Part shown: piece after piece, positions 10,073-19,517 of the stretch
Layout: the number at the start of each line of letters is the position of its first letter
Position numbering within the stretch: the stretch's first letter is position 1
From: Pedobacter sp. SL55
GTDB lineage: Bacteria; Bacteroidota; Bacteroidia; Sphingobacteriales; Sphingobacteriaceae
Length of the DNA stretch: 64,000 bases
Assembly: GCF_026625705.1 (NCBI RefSeq)
Contig: NZ_CP113059.1
Location: 1,798,001-1,862,000, forward strand
Direction: 5' to 3'
Program-made: the position numbers and the translations under genes
Notes under the pieces: generated by a model
What the model saw: the letters and a program-made list of their open reading frames with translations, nothing else
Database searches by the model: none
Told to the model about the DNA's origin: nothing

Positions 10073-11023
10073 TTAAACCATTTTTTTTTGAATAGTACTT
10101 AAAAAAAGCTTGGCGCATTGTGCCCCCATTTGGTTAGGATGTTGATCTATAGTAGATAGGCTAGGGGTAATGTAGGCAGAAAAAGCTTCGTTGGCAAAAC
10201 CAATTACACCAATTTTTGGCATTGGCTCTTCAATTTCCTTTAGTTTTTGAATTACACCCAGTGCGGTAAAATCATCAGCGGCAATAATGGCATCTGGTTT
10301 ATTTGCTGATCGAATTAATTTGCCTGCTCCAAATCTTCCGTCTTTAATAGATAAACCACCTAAAATGATATGCTCTTCGTTAACTGGTAAATTATGATCG
10401 GCCAATGCCGCTTTATAACCTTTTAAACGCTCGCTAAAAATACGGATTTGATGCACAGTGGTAACGTAGGCTATGTTTTTATAACCTTGATTAATGAGAT
10501 GTTGGGTGGCTAAATATCCAGCTTTAAAATCATCTAGTGTTACGGTGGGTACTTTTAATTTTTCGTGTACGCGATCAAATAAAATAAGTGGTTTATTTTG
10601 CTTAATTACCTCTTCAAAGTGCTCAACGTTTTCTGTTTCTAAAGAAAGTGAAGCCATAATACCATCAACCTGAGCTTCTAATAAGGTTTTTACGCCGTTA
10701 ATTTCTGAAGCAACAGATTCGTTAGATTGATATAAAATGATGCGATAACCACTGTCTTTTAAGCCTTCTTCTATACTATGAATAATTGAAGCAAAAAAAT
10801 GAGCTTGTACACTTGGTACAATAACACCAATAATGTAAGTACGACCAGACTTTAAAGCCGAAGCCAGTTTGTTGGGACTGTAATTTAATCTCTCGGCAGC
10901 CTCAATAACAGCTTTTCTAGTTGCATCGCTAATTGCCGGAAAACCGCTTAAAGCCCTAGAAACCGTAGAAACAGTCACATTTAGCTCTTTGGCAATATCG
11001 TAAATGGTGGTTTTCTTGTTCAA
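10073..11023 (-). CDS. LacI family transcriptional regulator of the xylose cluster; C-terminus shifted at an A9 run
   Basis: DNA-binding repressor with an N-terminal LacI helix-turn-helix (TIYDIAKELNVTVSTVSRAL, residues ~5-24), a hinge at LNYSPNKLASALKSG, and a periplasmic-binding-like effector domain (IGVIVPS, DGIMASLS, AIIAADDFTALGV). It sits at the head of the xylose gene cluster, so a xylose-pathway effector is inferred. As read it ends at 316 residues with QKKMV. Adding one A to the A9 run (T9 at 10081-10089) extends it to 10014 as NGLKIENIVIDPSLVERES, a typical LacI C-terminus, giving 336 residues. I take that as the original form. Confidence 0.92.
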   Translation of the reverse strand: MNKKTTIYDIAKELNVTVSTVSRALSGFPAISDATRKAVIEAAERLNYSPNKLASALKSGRTYIIGVIVPSVQAHFFASIIHSIEEGLKDSGYRIILYQSNESVASEINGVKTLLEAQVDGIMASLSLETENVEHFEEVIKQNKPLILFDRVHEKLKVPTVTLDDFKAGYLATQHLINQGYKNIAYVTTVHQIRIFSERLKGYKAALADHNLPVNEEHIILGGLSIKDGRFGAGKLIRSANKPDAIIAADDFTALGVIQKLKEIEEPMPKIGVIGFANEAFSAYITPSLSTIDQHPNQMGAQCAKLFLSTIQKKMV

Positions 11024-11112
11024 TACTGTTGGTTAAGTGCATAACAAAGCAAACAAAAATTACCTTATTATGCAATAAATTAAAAAATTGTATGCAACCG
11101 ATTGTTGATGGG

Positions 11113-12393
11113 TTATTCTAGCAATAGATCCTCGTCGTCGGTTAAGCTCAATTGTATATTGTCGCTACCGGCAATTCCTTCTATAGAACCACGTACATGA
11201 GCGGCATTTAACAATACTTTATCCAATTGTTTTTCTCTTGCTTTCCATAATTTTTCCATGGCATCTCTTTCTCTTTGGATAGATAATTTCATGCTCATGA
11301 AACCTTCTCTTATGGCTTTCCATTGCTCCGAAAATTCGTTGCTGGTTAAGTAATCGTAAAGCATGTGCATTTTATCGCCCTTGTTTTCTTGAGATTTTGC
11401 AGCGTTAAACAAACGTAAAATGCCGTCACGTAAAACTGCAGATAAAGCTTGTACTTCGTTGAAAGTACAAATCCAAACACCATCTCTTAAACCAAAGCAG
11501 TTCATATCTTTTGGCATATTTTGCGTAACTAAAACAGCAATTTCTGCCCCTTGGCTGCGCATATCCGTTTTTAATTTTTCAATCCAATCGTTAGCAAAAG
11601 CAACGGTACGTTTACTTTCGTAAATAATGCGCCCACACTCTTGGCCAAAATTATTGCGAACGGTTTGTATACAATCGGCACCACGAACGCCTTTACCCAC
11701 TTCTTGTACTAAATCAAAAGGGAACGAACTACGTAAAAGTTCTTCCAATGCCAACTCCTGTATTTCTCCCTGTAGCTGCATGGAACCTTGTTCGGCTTTG
11801 CGTTTCATTTCTTCGGCCAGTTTTTTCTGATCTTCGAGCTGCTTATCTTTTTCGGCCAGTTTCATTTTAAAATCTAGCTCTGCTTGCGCCAAACGCTGGT
11901 TTTCTATAGTTCTAATATCTAGCGCCATCTTCTCTCTCTCTTCGGCAATTTTTTTCTGAATGGATAGCTCCATCTCTTCTTCCTTGCGTTTCATCTCGTT
12001 GGCCATTTGCAAATACTCCAGCTCTTTCTGACGTGCAGCTCTTAACTTTTCTTCATTCTCCTTATTAGCTTCGTCGGCCATTTTTAACCTATTTTCAAAA
12101 TCGGCACTGATAGATTTACGTAGATTTTCGCTTACTGCGGTTTGCAAAGCTTCTTTTTCTTTGGCCAAACGTTGCTCAAAAGCGAGTTCTTGTTGTTTCT
12201 TTTGTGCTTCAAAAAGTTCTTCCTGTTGTTTTTTCTGCTGCTCAAGGGCTTGCGCCTTTTTATCAAAATCTTCTTGTTGCTTCTTCTTGAATGAGGCCAT
12301 TTGCTCACGCAATTCTTTCTTATATTCTTCGGCCATTACTTCTTCTATAGGAAAAGCATGATTACAATTAGGGCATTTGATTTCTGTTGGCAT
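11113..12393 (-). CDS. DUF2130 domain-containing protein
   Basis: Cytoplasmic protein of unknown role, 426 residues. The N-terminus has a CPNCNHAF zinc-knuckle-like start. Residues ~20-225 form a long charged coiled coil (EKEALQ, KRKEEEMELSIQKK, EMKRKAEQG). The C-terminal DUF2130 domain (about 225-410) includes GKGVRGADCIQTV, GRIIYESKRT and AEIAVLVTQNMPK. The D...YESKR spacing recalls PD-(D/E)xK/RmuC-like nuclease folds, which is inference only. It is monocistronic, divergent from the MFS gene and separated from it by a palindromic repeat. Confidence 0.85.
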   Translation of the reverse strand: MPTEIKCPNCNHAFPIEEVMAEEYKKELREQMASFKKKQQEDFDKKAQALEQQKKQQEELFEAQKKQQELAFEQRLAKEKEALQTAVSENLRKSISADFENRLKMADEANKENEEKLRAARQKELEYLQMANEMKRKEEEMELSIQKKIAEEREKMALDIRTIENQRLAQAELDFKMKLAEKDKQLEDQKKLAEEMKRKAEQGSMQLQGEIQELALEELLRSSFPFDLVQEVGKGVRGADCIQTVRNNFGQECGRIIYESKRTVAFANDWIEKLKTDMRSQGAEIAVLVTQNMPKDMNCFGLRDGVWICTFNEVQALSAVLRDGILRLFNAAKSQENKGDKMHMLYDYLTSNEFSEQWKAIREGFMSMKLSIQRERDAMEKLWKAREKQLDKVLLNAAHVRGSIEGIAGSDNIQLSLTDDEDLLLE

Positions 12394-12437
12394 AATGATC
12401 TTGATTTTTGAAAAAGAATACCAAAATTAAGCATTGT

Positions 12438-12555
12438 TAGCCACAGATGCAGAGATTATCTTTTAAGATAGACAAATAGCGATGCTTTGTATGTATTCAA
12501 AACGCTTTCTAATTTAATTGATGGTAGTTTTATTTTATCTGTGTATCTGTGGCTG
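12438..12555. repeat. Dispersed palindromic repeat, copy A
   Basis: Left arm tagccacagatgcagagat at 12438-12456 and right arm atctgtgtatctgtggct at 12537-12554, with an AT-rich centre. The same arms recur at 26625-26693 and 58261-58330. All three copies lie between genes. Confidence 0.75.
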
Positions 12556-12598
12556 TTTTTAGTGTTAATGATTAGTTTTGCAGCACCAACCATCGCAA

Positions 12599-13801
12599 AT
12601 GTTCGCCAGTATTTTAAATGCCTATAAAACCTCGTTTTCTGGTTTAAGCCGAGAAACGTGGACCCTCAGTATTGTTATTTTAATTAATCGTTGCGGCTTT
12701 ATGGCGGTGCCTTTTATGGGGCTTTACGTTACGCAGGCATTACACAGGCCAGAGTCTGATGCTGGAATTATTATCTCTTTATTTGGCTTAGGTTCTATTT
12801 TAGGGGCAGCGGCAGGAGGCAAGCTTACCGATGTTTTTGGCTACAGGCCAGTGCAAATTTTAGCTTCTCTTATTGGTGGAGTTTTTTTTCTGCTATTTGC
12901 TATAGTTAAAGATTTTACTTGGCTTTGTGCGCTGGCAGTTGTCATCAGTTTTTTTTCGGAAGCTTTTAGACCAGCGAATTATGCTGCCATTGCATCTTAT
13001 GCGGCAAAAGGAACAGAAACCCGTTCGTATTCGCTCAATCGTTTGGCTACCAATATTGGTTGGGCTTTTGGCATTAGTATGGGTGGTATCATTGCATCTT
13101 ATAATTACACCTTGCTGTTTTTGGTAGAGGGAAGCGTAAGTGTGCTGGTTGCCATAGTGATTTTCTTATTGCTGCCAAACAAAAAAATACAGCGTAAAAC
13201 AGCGCAAGAAAAAAAGGAAATGAACGTTCGAAAACCTTGGAACGATATACCATTTGTTAAGTTCTTGGTTTTATCGGCCATGTTTACCACCTGTTTTTTT
13301 ATGATGTTTAGGGTGGTGCCCGTTTTTTACAAAGAGGTTTGGCGCTTAGACGAATCTTTAATTGGGGTAATTCTTGGTCTTAACGGTGTGGTAATAGCTT
13401 TGATGGAAATGGTAATGATTACCAAAATAGAAAACAAACGTTCACCCATATTTTACATTGTACTCGGAGTAATTATTGTCTGCTTTTCATTTGCGGTGTT
13501 GATGTTGCCAAAGAGTTTCCCAATAACTTTAGCAGTAATTAGTATTTTACTTTTTACCTTCGGAGAGATGTTCTCCCTGCCTTTCTTTAATACTTTTGTA
13601 GTAAAGCGCAGTAACGAATATAATCGGGGTATTTATGCGGCAGGATACACGTTAAGCTGGTCGGTGGCGCAAGTGGTTGGACCAACTAGCGGGTTCAATA
13701 TTGCCGAGAAATTTGGTTATCAAACCCTATGGATTGCAATTACAGCCTTATTGTTATTGTGTGCTTATTTTTTCAGTAAACTGAAATTAACCGAGGATTA
13801 A
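12599..13801 (+). CDS. MFS transporter
   Basis: Twelve-helix major facilitator of about 400 residues in the inner membrane, probably a drug or small-molecule exporter. The ATG at 12599 begins MFASILNAYKTSFSGLSRE; an upstream TTG would add seven residues. Helix 1-2 region RCGFMAVPFMGLYVTQ is followed by GSILGAAAGGKLTDVFGYRP, the conserved loop 2-3 G-x-x-x-D-x-x-G-R-like motif A. A central basic loop (NKKIQRKTAQEKKE) separates the two six-helix halves. The substrate is not identifiable from sequence. Its promoter must lie within or next to the palindromic repeat upstream. Confidence 0.88.
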   Translation: MFASILNAYKTSFSGLSRETWTLSIVILINRCGFMAVPFMGLYVTQALHRPESDAGIIISLFGLGSILGAAAGGKLTDVFGYRPVQILASLIGGVFFLLFAIVKDFTWLCALAVVISFFSEAFRPANYAAIASYAAKGTETRSYSLNRLATNIGWAFGISMGGIIASYNYTLLFLVEGSVSVLVAIVIFLLLPNKKIQRKTAQEKKEMNVRKPWNDIPFVKFLVLSAMFTTCFFMMFRVVPVFYKEVWRLDESLIGVILGLNGVVIALMEMVMITKIENKRSPIFYIVLGVIIVCFSFAVLMLPKSFPITLAVISILLFTFGEMFSLPFFNTFVVKRSNEYNRGIYAAGYTLSWSVAQVVGPTSGFNIAEKFGYQTLWIAITALLLLCAYFFSKLKLTED

Positions 13802-13896
13802 AAAAAATAAAAAAACTAAAACCATTTCAAACAAGCTTTGTTTAAGTTTAGATACCTTGAAATTTTACTAAAAATAAACTATTTAAATTAAGCTAT

Positions 13897-14277
13897 ATGC
13901 ACATGAAAAAGCGCATCCATGTTTTAGAAGACGACAAAGACATTGCCTACATCATCGAATTTTTATTAAAAGATGAAGGTTACGAAATTCAAGTATCATC
14001 TACCTTTAAAGAATTGAAGGAGAAATTAAGCGATTCTATTCCAGACTTATTTATTTTAGATGTGATGTTGCCAGATGGAAATGGATTGGATATCTGCAAA
14101 GATTTAAAAAATGATGCCTTTACCAAACATATTCCAGTAATCCTGATGTCTGCCAATGTGCAGAACGAAGCATTAAGCGAAGCATCTAGTCCAGATGATT
14201 ATATCAGTAAACCTTTTGATTTAGATTATATCGAAAATAGGATTAAAAGACTAATAGGCGCAAAAAAAGTAGCCTAG
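13897..14277 (+). CDS. Single-domain response regulator (receiver only)
   Basis: A 126-residue CheY-like receiver with no output domain. Acidic pocket EDD at residues 11-13, phospho-acceptor Asp55 in FILDVMLPDG and Lys105 in SKPF are all present, so it should be phosphorylatable. No histidine kinase is nearby, and the partner is unknown. The start may be the ATG at 13897 or the one at 13903, a difference of two residues. It is followed by a terminator, so it appears monocistronic. Confidence 0.9.
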   Translation: MHMKKRIHVLEDDKDIAYIIEFLLKDEGYEIQVSSTFKELKEKLSDSIPDLFILDVMLPDGNGLDICKDLKNDAFTKHIPVILMSANVQNEALSEASSPDDYISKPFDLDYIENRIKRLIGAKKVA

Positions 14278-14298
14278 TAAGTTTTAGCTAAACCCATT

Positions 14299-14334
14299 AA
14301 AAACCCCGTTCCATTTAATTCGGAATGGGGTTTT
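14299..14334 (+). terminator. Terminator after response regulator gene
   Basis: GC-rich stem (aaaccccgttcc with ggaatggggttt, one G-U pair) followed by T-rich sequence, about 20 bases after the stop codon. Confidence 0.88.
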
Positions 14335-14397
14335 AATTTTGAGCAATATTTTCTGACAAATAAATGATTTGGATATTTAAAACTGTTTATACATTTG

Positions 14398-14412
14398 CCT
14401 AACGGTGTTAAA
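14398..14412 (+). promoter_or_regulatory. TetR operator candidate upstream of tetR-type gene
   Basis: Contains taacggtgtta, matching the 11-bp palindrome TAACRSTGTTA that also occurs at 15054-15068, 15143-15157, 43705-43719 and 43730-43744. It lies 22 bases before the regulator's ATG, suggesting autoregulation. Confidence 0.65.
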
Positions 14413-14433
14413 TTATTTATCACACTAATTGCA

Positions 14434-15033
14434 ATGGGAAGTAAAGAAAGAATACAGCGACAAAAAGAAGATACTCGTAAGGGTATTTTAGCTGCTGCTT
14501 TACAAATTGTGAAACAGGAAGGTTGGGCCGCTTTAAGTATGCGTAAGATTGCAGATGTGATTGAATACACAGCTCCAATTATTTACGAGTACTTTCCAAA
14601 CAAAGAAGGAATTTTGCTAGAGCTTACTAGACAAGGCTACATTAACCTAGGTTTGAAAGTTAAGGAAGCAAGGGATAGTAAAATAAAACCCGAAGACCAG
14701 CTAGAAGCGATGTGGTTGGCCTATTGGGATTTTGCCTTCGCAGAGAGCGAATTTTACCAGTTAATGTACGGTGTGCAGGTAAATTGTTGCGAGCTCTATA
14801 AAAAAATGCCCGAAGCAGAATACACTACAGACTTGTTTTATGATGCCATAGACGTGCTGATAGACAAGCAACCTGTACCTGAAGACGTATCTTGCACAAA
14901 ATATTATACTTTTTGGTCGCTTATACACGGCTTAATTTCACTTACTTTGGTGCAAAAGGGAGCTAATGACGAGATCAATCAGCAGATATTGAGAAGCGCT
15001 ATTAAAGCAATTATTAAAACCATTAACGACTAA
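14434..15033 (+). CDS. TetR family transcriptional regulator of the RND efflux operon
   Basis: A 199-residue repressor. The ATG at 14434 gives MGSKERIQRQKEDTRKGIL; upstream TTG is unlikely because the operator lies inside that extension. The TetR helix-turn-helix is at about residues 18-62 (WAALSMRKIADVIEYTAPII, YFPNKEGILLEL). The C-terminal half is a TetR_C ligand domain with a WLAYWDFAFAESEFYQLMYG helix. It precedes the adaptor/pump/outer-membrane operon by 79 bases and presumably represses it through the palindromes listed separately. It is clearly paralogous to the TetR at 43098-43694 (shared WQA/WAA-SMRKIA, FAFA, MYG/MFG). Confidence 0.92.
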   Translation: MGSKERIQRQKEDTRKGILAAALQIVKQEGWAALSMRKIADVIEYTAPIIYEYFPNKEGILLELTRQGYINLGLKVKEARDSKIKPEDQLEAMWLAYWDFAFAESEFYQLMYGVQVNCCELYKKMPEAEYTTDLFYDAIDVLIDKQPVPEDVSCTKYYTFWSLIHGLISLTLVQKGANDEINQQILRSAIKAIIKTIND

Positions 15034-15053
15034 ACATTTTTTTTGCCCACCCA

Positions 15054-15068
15054 TTTAACGCTGTTAAA
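15054..15068 (+). promoter_or_regulatory. TetR operator candidate in efflux operon promoter
   Basis: tttaacgctgttaaa, a perfect 6-3-6 palindrome containing TAACRSTGTTA. It lies 45 bases before the adaptor start codon, where a repressor would block transcription. Confidence 0.72.
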
Positions 15069-15112
15069 TAAATTATTAACGTAAAGTAACAACAATTTAA
15101 AAACCCAATCAC

Positions 15113-16309
15113 ATGAATCATATATACAAACAGGCGCCATCATTTAACGGTGTTAAATTATTTAACGAATGGATTATTCTTTTAGGTTTAGCGGTAGTGC
15201 TATTTCTTGCGAGTTGTACAGGTAAGGCAGAACCTATGGCAGCGGCACCTCCGCCGTTACTGCCAGTAGCTACCGTTACCACCGGCGAACAAGAAACATT
15301 TGTAGATTACCCAGCTACTATACAAGGAACTACCGATGTAGAGATAAGACCTCAAATTGCTGGTACCATTGACAGAATTTACGTAAACGAAGGTCAATTG
15401 GTAAGCAAAGGCCAGTTGTTACTGCAAATTTCTGAGCTTCCTTTTAAGGCACAGCTAAATAATGCAAAAGCAGCTTTGCAAGCGGCACAAGCTGCGGTTT
15501 TAAATGCGCAGTTGGAAATAGATAAGCTGAGCCCTTTGGTGCAAAGTAAAGTAGTGTCTGATTTCCAGTTGAAAACAGCAAAAACAACTTATCAAATTGC
15601 TTTAGCTAATGTAGAACAAGCTAAAGCAAATGTAAATACTGCTCAAATTAATTTAGGCTATACCCAAATTAAGGCACCAAGCAGTGGATATATTGGGCGT
15701 TTGCCCAAAAAACAAGGCAGTTTGGTTTCTCCATCAGATCCAGAGCCACTAACGCAACTTTCAGATGTTAATCAGGTGTATGCCTATTTTTCTCTTTCAG
15801 AAACTGATTTTATCAATTTCAATGCTAAATACGAAGGTAATTCTGTAGCCGATAGAATTAGTCATTTGCCAGCGGTAGAATTGGTCTTGGCCAATCAAAG
15901 CCTATATCCTGTTAAGGGAAAAATAGACATGATTAATGGCCAATTTGATAAAACCACAGGCGCTATTACTTTGAGAGCTGTTTTTGCCAATGCTAAAGGT
16001 TCTTTAAGATCTGGTAATACCGGTAAAATTAGATTAGGCCTATCTCATGAAAACACCATTCTGGTCCCTCAATCTGCAACGGTAGAAATGCAAGATAAAA
16101 TCTTTGTATTCGCAGTTGGAAAAGACAACAAAGTGAACAAGGTAGCTATTGCTATTGACGGTAAAAATGGTACAGATTATTTGATCAAAGATGGCCTAAA
16201 ATCGGGAGATCAAATTGTTTTAAGCGGCTTAGATAAATTGCAAGATGGGCAGTTGATTCAACCTGAGAAAAAAGCAGAAAGAACAGCCCAATTAATTTCT
16301 AAAAAATAA
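15113..16309 (+). CDS. RND efflux periplasmic adaptor (HlyD/AcrA family lipoprotein)
   Basis: Membrane-fusion protein joining the inner-membrane pump to the outer-membrane factor. The 398 residues include an N-terminal signal with lipobox LFLASC (Cys near residue 35). A biotinyl-lipoyl-like half (ATIQGTTDVEIRPQIAGTID, VNEGQLVSKGQLLLQI) follows. Then come an alpha-hairpin (LNNAKAALQAAQAAV to ANVNTAQINLGYTQIKAPSSG) and beta-barrel domains. First gene of the efflux operon, 11 bases before the pump. Unusually, a third operator palindrome lies inside its first codons (15143-15157), so a downstream start cannot be fully excluded, although the lipobox supports this one. Confidence 0.94.
   Translation: MNHIYKQAPSFNGVKLFNEWIILLGLAVVLFLASCTGKAEPMAAAPPPLLPVATVTTGEQETFVDYPATIQGTTDVEIRPQIAGTIDRIYVNEGQLVSKGQLLLQISELPFKAQLNNAKAALQAAQAAVLNAQLEIDKLSPLVQSKVVSDFQLKTAKTTYQIALANVEQAKANVNTAQINLGYTQIKAPSSGYIGRLPKKQGSLVSPSDPEPLTQLSDVNQVYAYFSLSETDFINFNAKYEGNSVADRISHLPAVELVLANQSLYPVKGKIDMINGQFDKTTGAITLRAVFANAKGSLRSGNTGKIRLGLSHENTILVPQSATVEMQDKIFVFAVGKDNKVNKVAIAIDGKNGTDYLIKDGLKSGDQIVLSGLDKLQDGQLIQPEKKAERTAQLISKK
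15143..15157 (+). promoter_or_regulatory. TetR operator candidate inside adaptor coding region
   Basis: tttaacggtgttaaa, the same palindrome again, followed by another half-site (tttaacg at 15161). Position inside codons 11-15 of the adaptor gene would allow a looped or roadblock type of repression. Confidence 0.6.
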
Positions 16310-16319
16310 CAACAAGATA

Positions 16320-19300
16320 ATGTTTAAGATATTTATACAAAGGCCAGCATTTGCTACGGTAATCTCCATTTTGTTGGTGATACTTGGTGTGCTTGGTTTA
16401 ACTAAATTGCCGCTCCAACAGTTTCCAGATATTGCACCGCCATCGGTTCTGGTTACTGCGGTTTATCCGGGTGCAAATGCCGAAACTGTGCTGCGTTCGG
16501 TGGCGCCATATATAGAAGAATCAATTAACGGAGTGGAGAACATGACCTACATGAGCTCTACTGCTAGTAACGATGGTACGTTGGCAATTACCGTATTCTT
16601 TAAGTTAGGAACAAACGCTGATCAAGCGGCAGTAAACGTACAAAATAGGGTGGCACAAGCTACCAGTCAGTTGCCTGCGGAAGTGGTGCAACAAGGTATT
16701 ACTACGGCTAAACAGCAAAATAGTTTCATCATGGCTATTGGTATGTTTACCGAAGACGAGGCCAAATACGATCAAACTTTTGTAGCCAATTATGCACAAA
16801 TCAATATCATTCCAGAAATAAAAGGATACCCGGCGTGGGTGCTGCAAGTATTTTTGGTGGTGTAAAAGATTACTCGATGCGAGTTTGGTTAAACCCAACG
16901 CAAATGGCTACTTATAAGGTTACGCCAAATGAAGTAATGGGTGCTATACAGGATAAAAGCTTAGAGGCTGCACCAGGAAAATTTGGAGAGCGAAGCAACG
17001 AGGTTTTCGAATATGTAATTAAATACAAAGGCAAGCTAACTAAACCAGAAGAGTATGAAAATATTGCTATCAGAACAAATGCGGATGGTTCTATACTGCG
17101 CTTAAAGGATGTAGCCAGAGTAGAATTGGGCGCTTATTCTTATAACAGTTTAACCCGTTTAAACGGACAAAAAGGTATTGTAATTGGGGTAATACAGTTG
17201 GCTGGATCTAACTCTAACGATATACAGATTGCTATTAACAAATTGCTAGAAAAAGCAGCGAAAGATTTTCCGAAGGGAATTAAACACAATGTTTTTTACA
17301 GTACAAAAGTAGCATTAGACCAGTCCATAGATCAGGTAATACACACCTTAATTGAAGCATTTCTTTTGGTGTTTATTGTAGTGTTTATCTTTTTGCAAGA
17401 TTTTAGATCAACACTTATTCCTGCCATTGCGGTGCTTATTGCTATTTTGGGTACGTTCTTCTTTATGCAGCTGTTTGGGTTTTCTATTAACCTTTTAACC
17501 TTGTTTGCATTAATTTTGGCTATTGGTATTGTGGTAGATGATGCCATTGTGGTAGTTGAGGCAGTACATGCTAAAATGGAACATAAACACTTGGCGCCTA
17601 AGGTAGCTACCCACGAAGCCATGAGCGAAATTACTGGGGCCATTATTTCAATTACGCTGGTAATGGCGGCAGTTTTCTTGCCAGTTGGTTTTATGGAAGG
17701 CTCTACCGGATTGTTCTACCGCCAGTTTGCCTTTACCTTGGCCATTGCTATTGTAATTTCGGCAGTAAACGCTTTAACCTTGAGCCCTGCTTTGGCAGCC
17801 TTGTTTTTAAAAGACAACCATTCAGGTGCTGCTCATGATGATGAGCAACTGGTTAAAAAAGGCTTTAAAGAAAAATTCTTCAACGGCTTTAACAGCAGCT
17901 TTAACTCATTAACCAAACGTTATGTGAACAGCTTAAAGTTTTTAATTAAAAACAGATGGTTAAGTTTAGGCGGTTTAACCTTAATAACGTTAGCTACCAT
18001 TTGGATGGTAAAAACTACCCCATCGGGCTTTATCCCAACAGAAGATCAAGGTTTTATTGCCATTTCTGTATCAACTCCATCGGGTACTTCGTTAGATGGA
18101 ACCCAAAAGGTAATGACAGAAGCGGAGAACATTTTGGGCAAGCTAGATGCATCAAGATTTGTTACTGCAATTTCTGGTTTCAATCTTTTGACCAATTCAA
18201 CCAGTCCTTCTTCGGCAGTAGTTTTCGTGTTGCTAAAACCAACAGAAGAACGAGGAAAGGTAAAGAATATAGATGAAATTATGAACCAAGTGAGAGGAGC
18301 TTTAGGTGCAGTTTCTGGTGGAAGTTTCTTTGTGTTCAGTTTTCCAACGGTACCAGGTTTTAGTAATGTGGAAGCTTTGGACTTAGTGCTGCAAGATAAA
18401 ACTGGTGGTAAATTGGATAAATTCAGTGGTATTTCGCAACAATTTATTGGCGAGCTGATGAAACAACCTGCCATCGCCGTAGCTTTTACCAGTTTTAAAG
18501 CAGATTATCCTCAATTGGAATTAGACATCAATCAGGAAAAAGCAGACCAGCTAGGGGTAAGTGTGAAAGATATTTTGCAAACCATGCAGGCTTATTTTGG
18601 TAGTGCACAGGCATCAGATTTTAACCGATTTGGTAAATATTACAGGGTAATTGTACAAGCCGATATTGCAGATAGGGCAGACCCAGCATCTATCGATAGG
18701 GTTTTTGTAAAGAATAAAAGTGGCGAAATGGTGCCAATTAATACCTTAGTTAGTTTGCGCAGAATTTACGGCTCAGAAACGGCATCGAGGTATAATTTAT
18801 TTAACTCTATTGCTGTAAATGCGATACCAAAGCCTGGCTTTAGTTCTGGAGATGCCATTAAAGCGATAGAAGAAGTTGCCGCTAAACAGCTGCCTGCGGG
18901 TTATAGTTATGAGTTCTCTGGTCAAACAAGAGAAGAAATCTCATCGGGAGGCCAATCGGCAGTAATTTTTATGTTGTGTTTGGTGTTTATCTACTTCTTG
19001 TTGGCTGCGCAATACGAAAGTTATCTGTTGCCATTGGGTGTTATACTTTCTATTCCAGTTGGTGTATTTGGGGTTTTTGCAGCCATCGGCTTTGCCGGGA
19101 TAGCCAACAACATTTATGTGCAGGTAGCACTGGTAATGTTGATTGGTTTGTTGGCTAAAAATGCCATTCTAATTATCGAATTTGCCGCCCAACGCAGAAG
19201 AGCGGGTAAACCTTTGCTAGCCGCCGCACTAGAAGCTGCCAAGTTAAGGTTGCGTCCTATCATCATGACCTCTTTAGCGTTTGTTGTGGGCTTGGTGCCA

Positions 19301-19507
19301 ATGATGTTCGCTTCGGGGCCATCGGCACAAGGTAACCACAGTATCAGTATTGGTGCAGCTGGTGGCATGGTTTCGGGCGTAATTTTAGGCTTGTTTATCA
19401 TCCCAGTGCTCTTTATCATCTTCCAATATTTACAAGAAAAAGTAACTGGTGTACCCTTAGCGGTAACTAATGCAAAGGCAGCACACGAACATCAAGAAAA
19501 CCATTAA
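16320..19507 (+). pseudogene. RND multidrug efflux pump (HAE1/AcrB family), single-base frameshift
   Basis: Proton-driven inner-membrane trimeric exporter. Start MFKIFIQRPAFATVISILL at 16320 is typical. As read, the frame stops at 16865 after PEIKGYPAWVLQ. Adding one G in cccgg near 16830-16833 restores GYPGVGAASIFGG, exactly where AcrB homologues read R-x-PGVG, and the frame runs on to 19507 for about 1063 residues. The downstream part has TM4 GIVVDDAIVVVEAV with the proton-relay Asp pair, PSGFIPTEDQG and the C-terminal helices (RPIIMTSLAFVVGLVPMM). The rest is intact, so a sequencing error is likely. It forms an operon with adaptor and outer-membrane factor. Confidence 0.92.
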
Positions 19508-19517
19508 GCATATCAAA

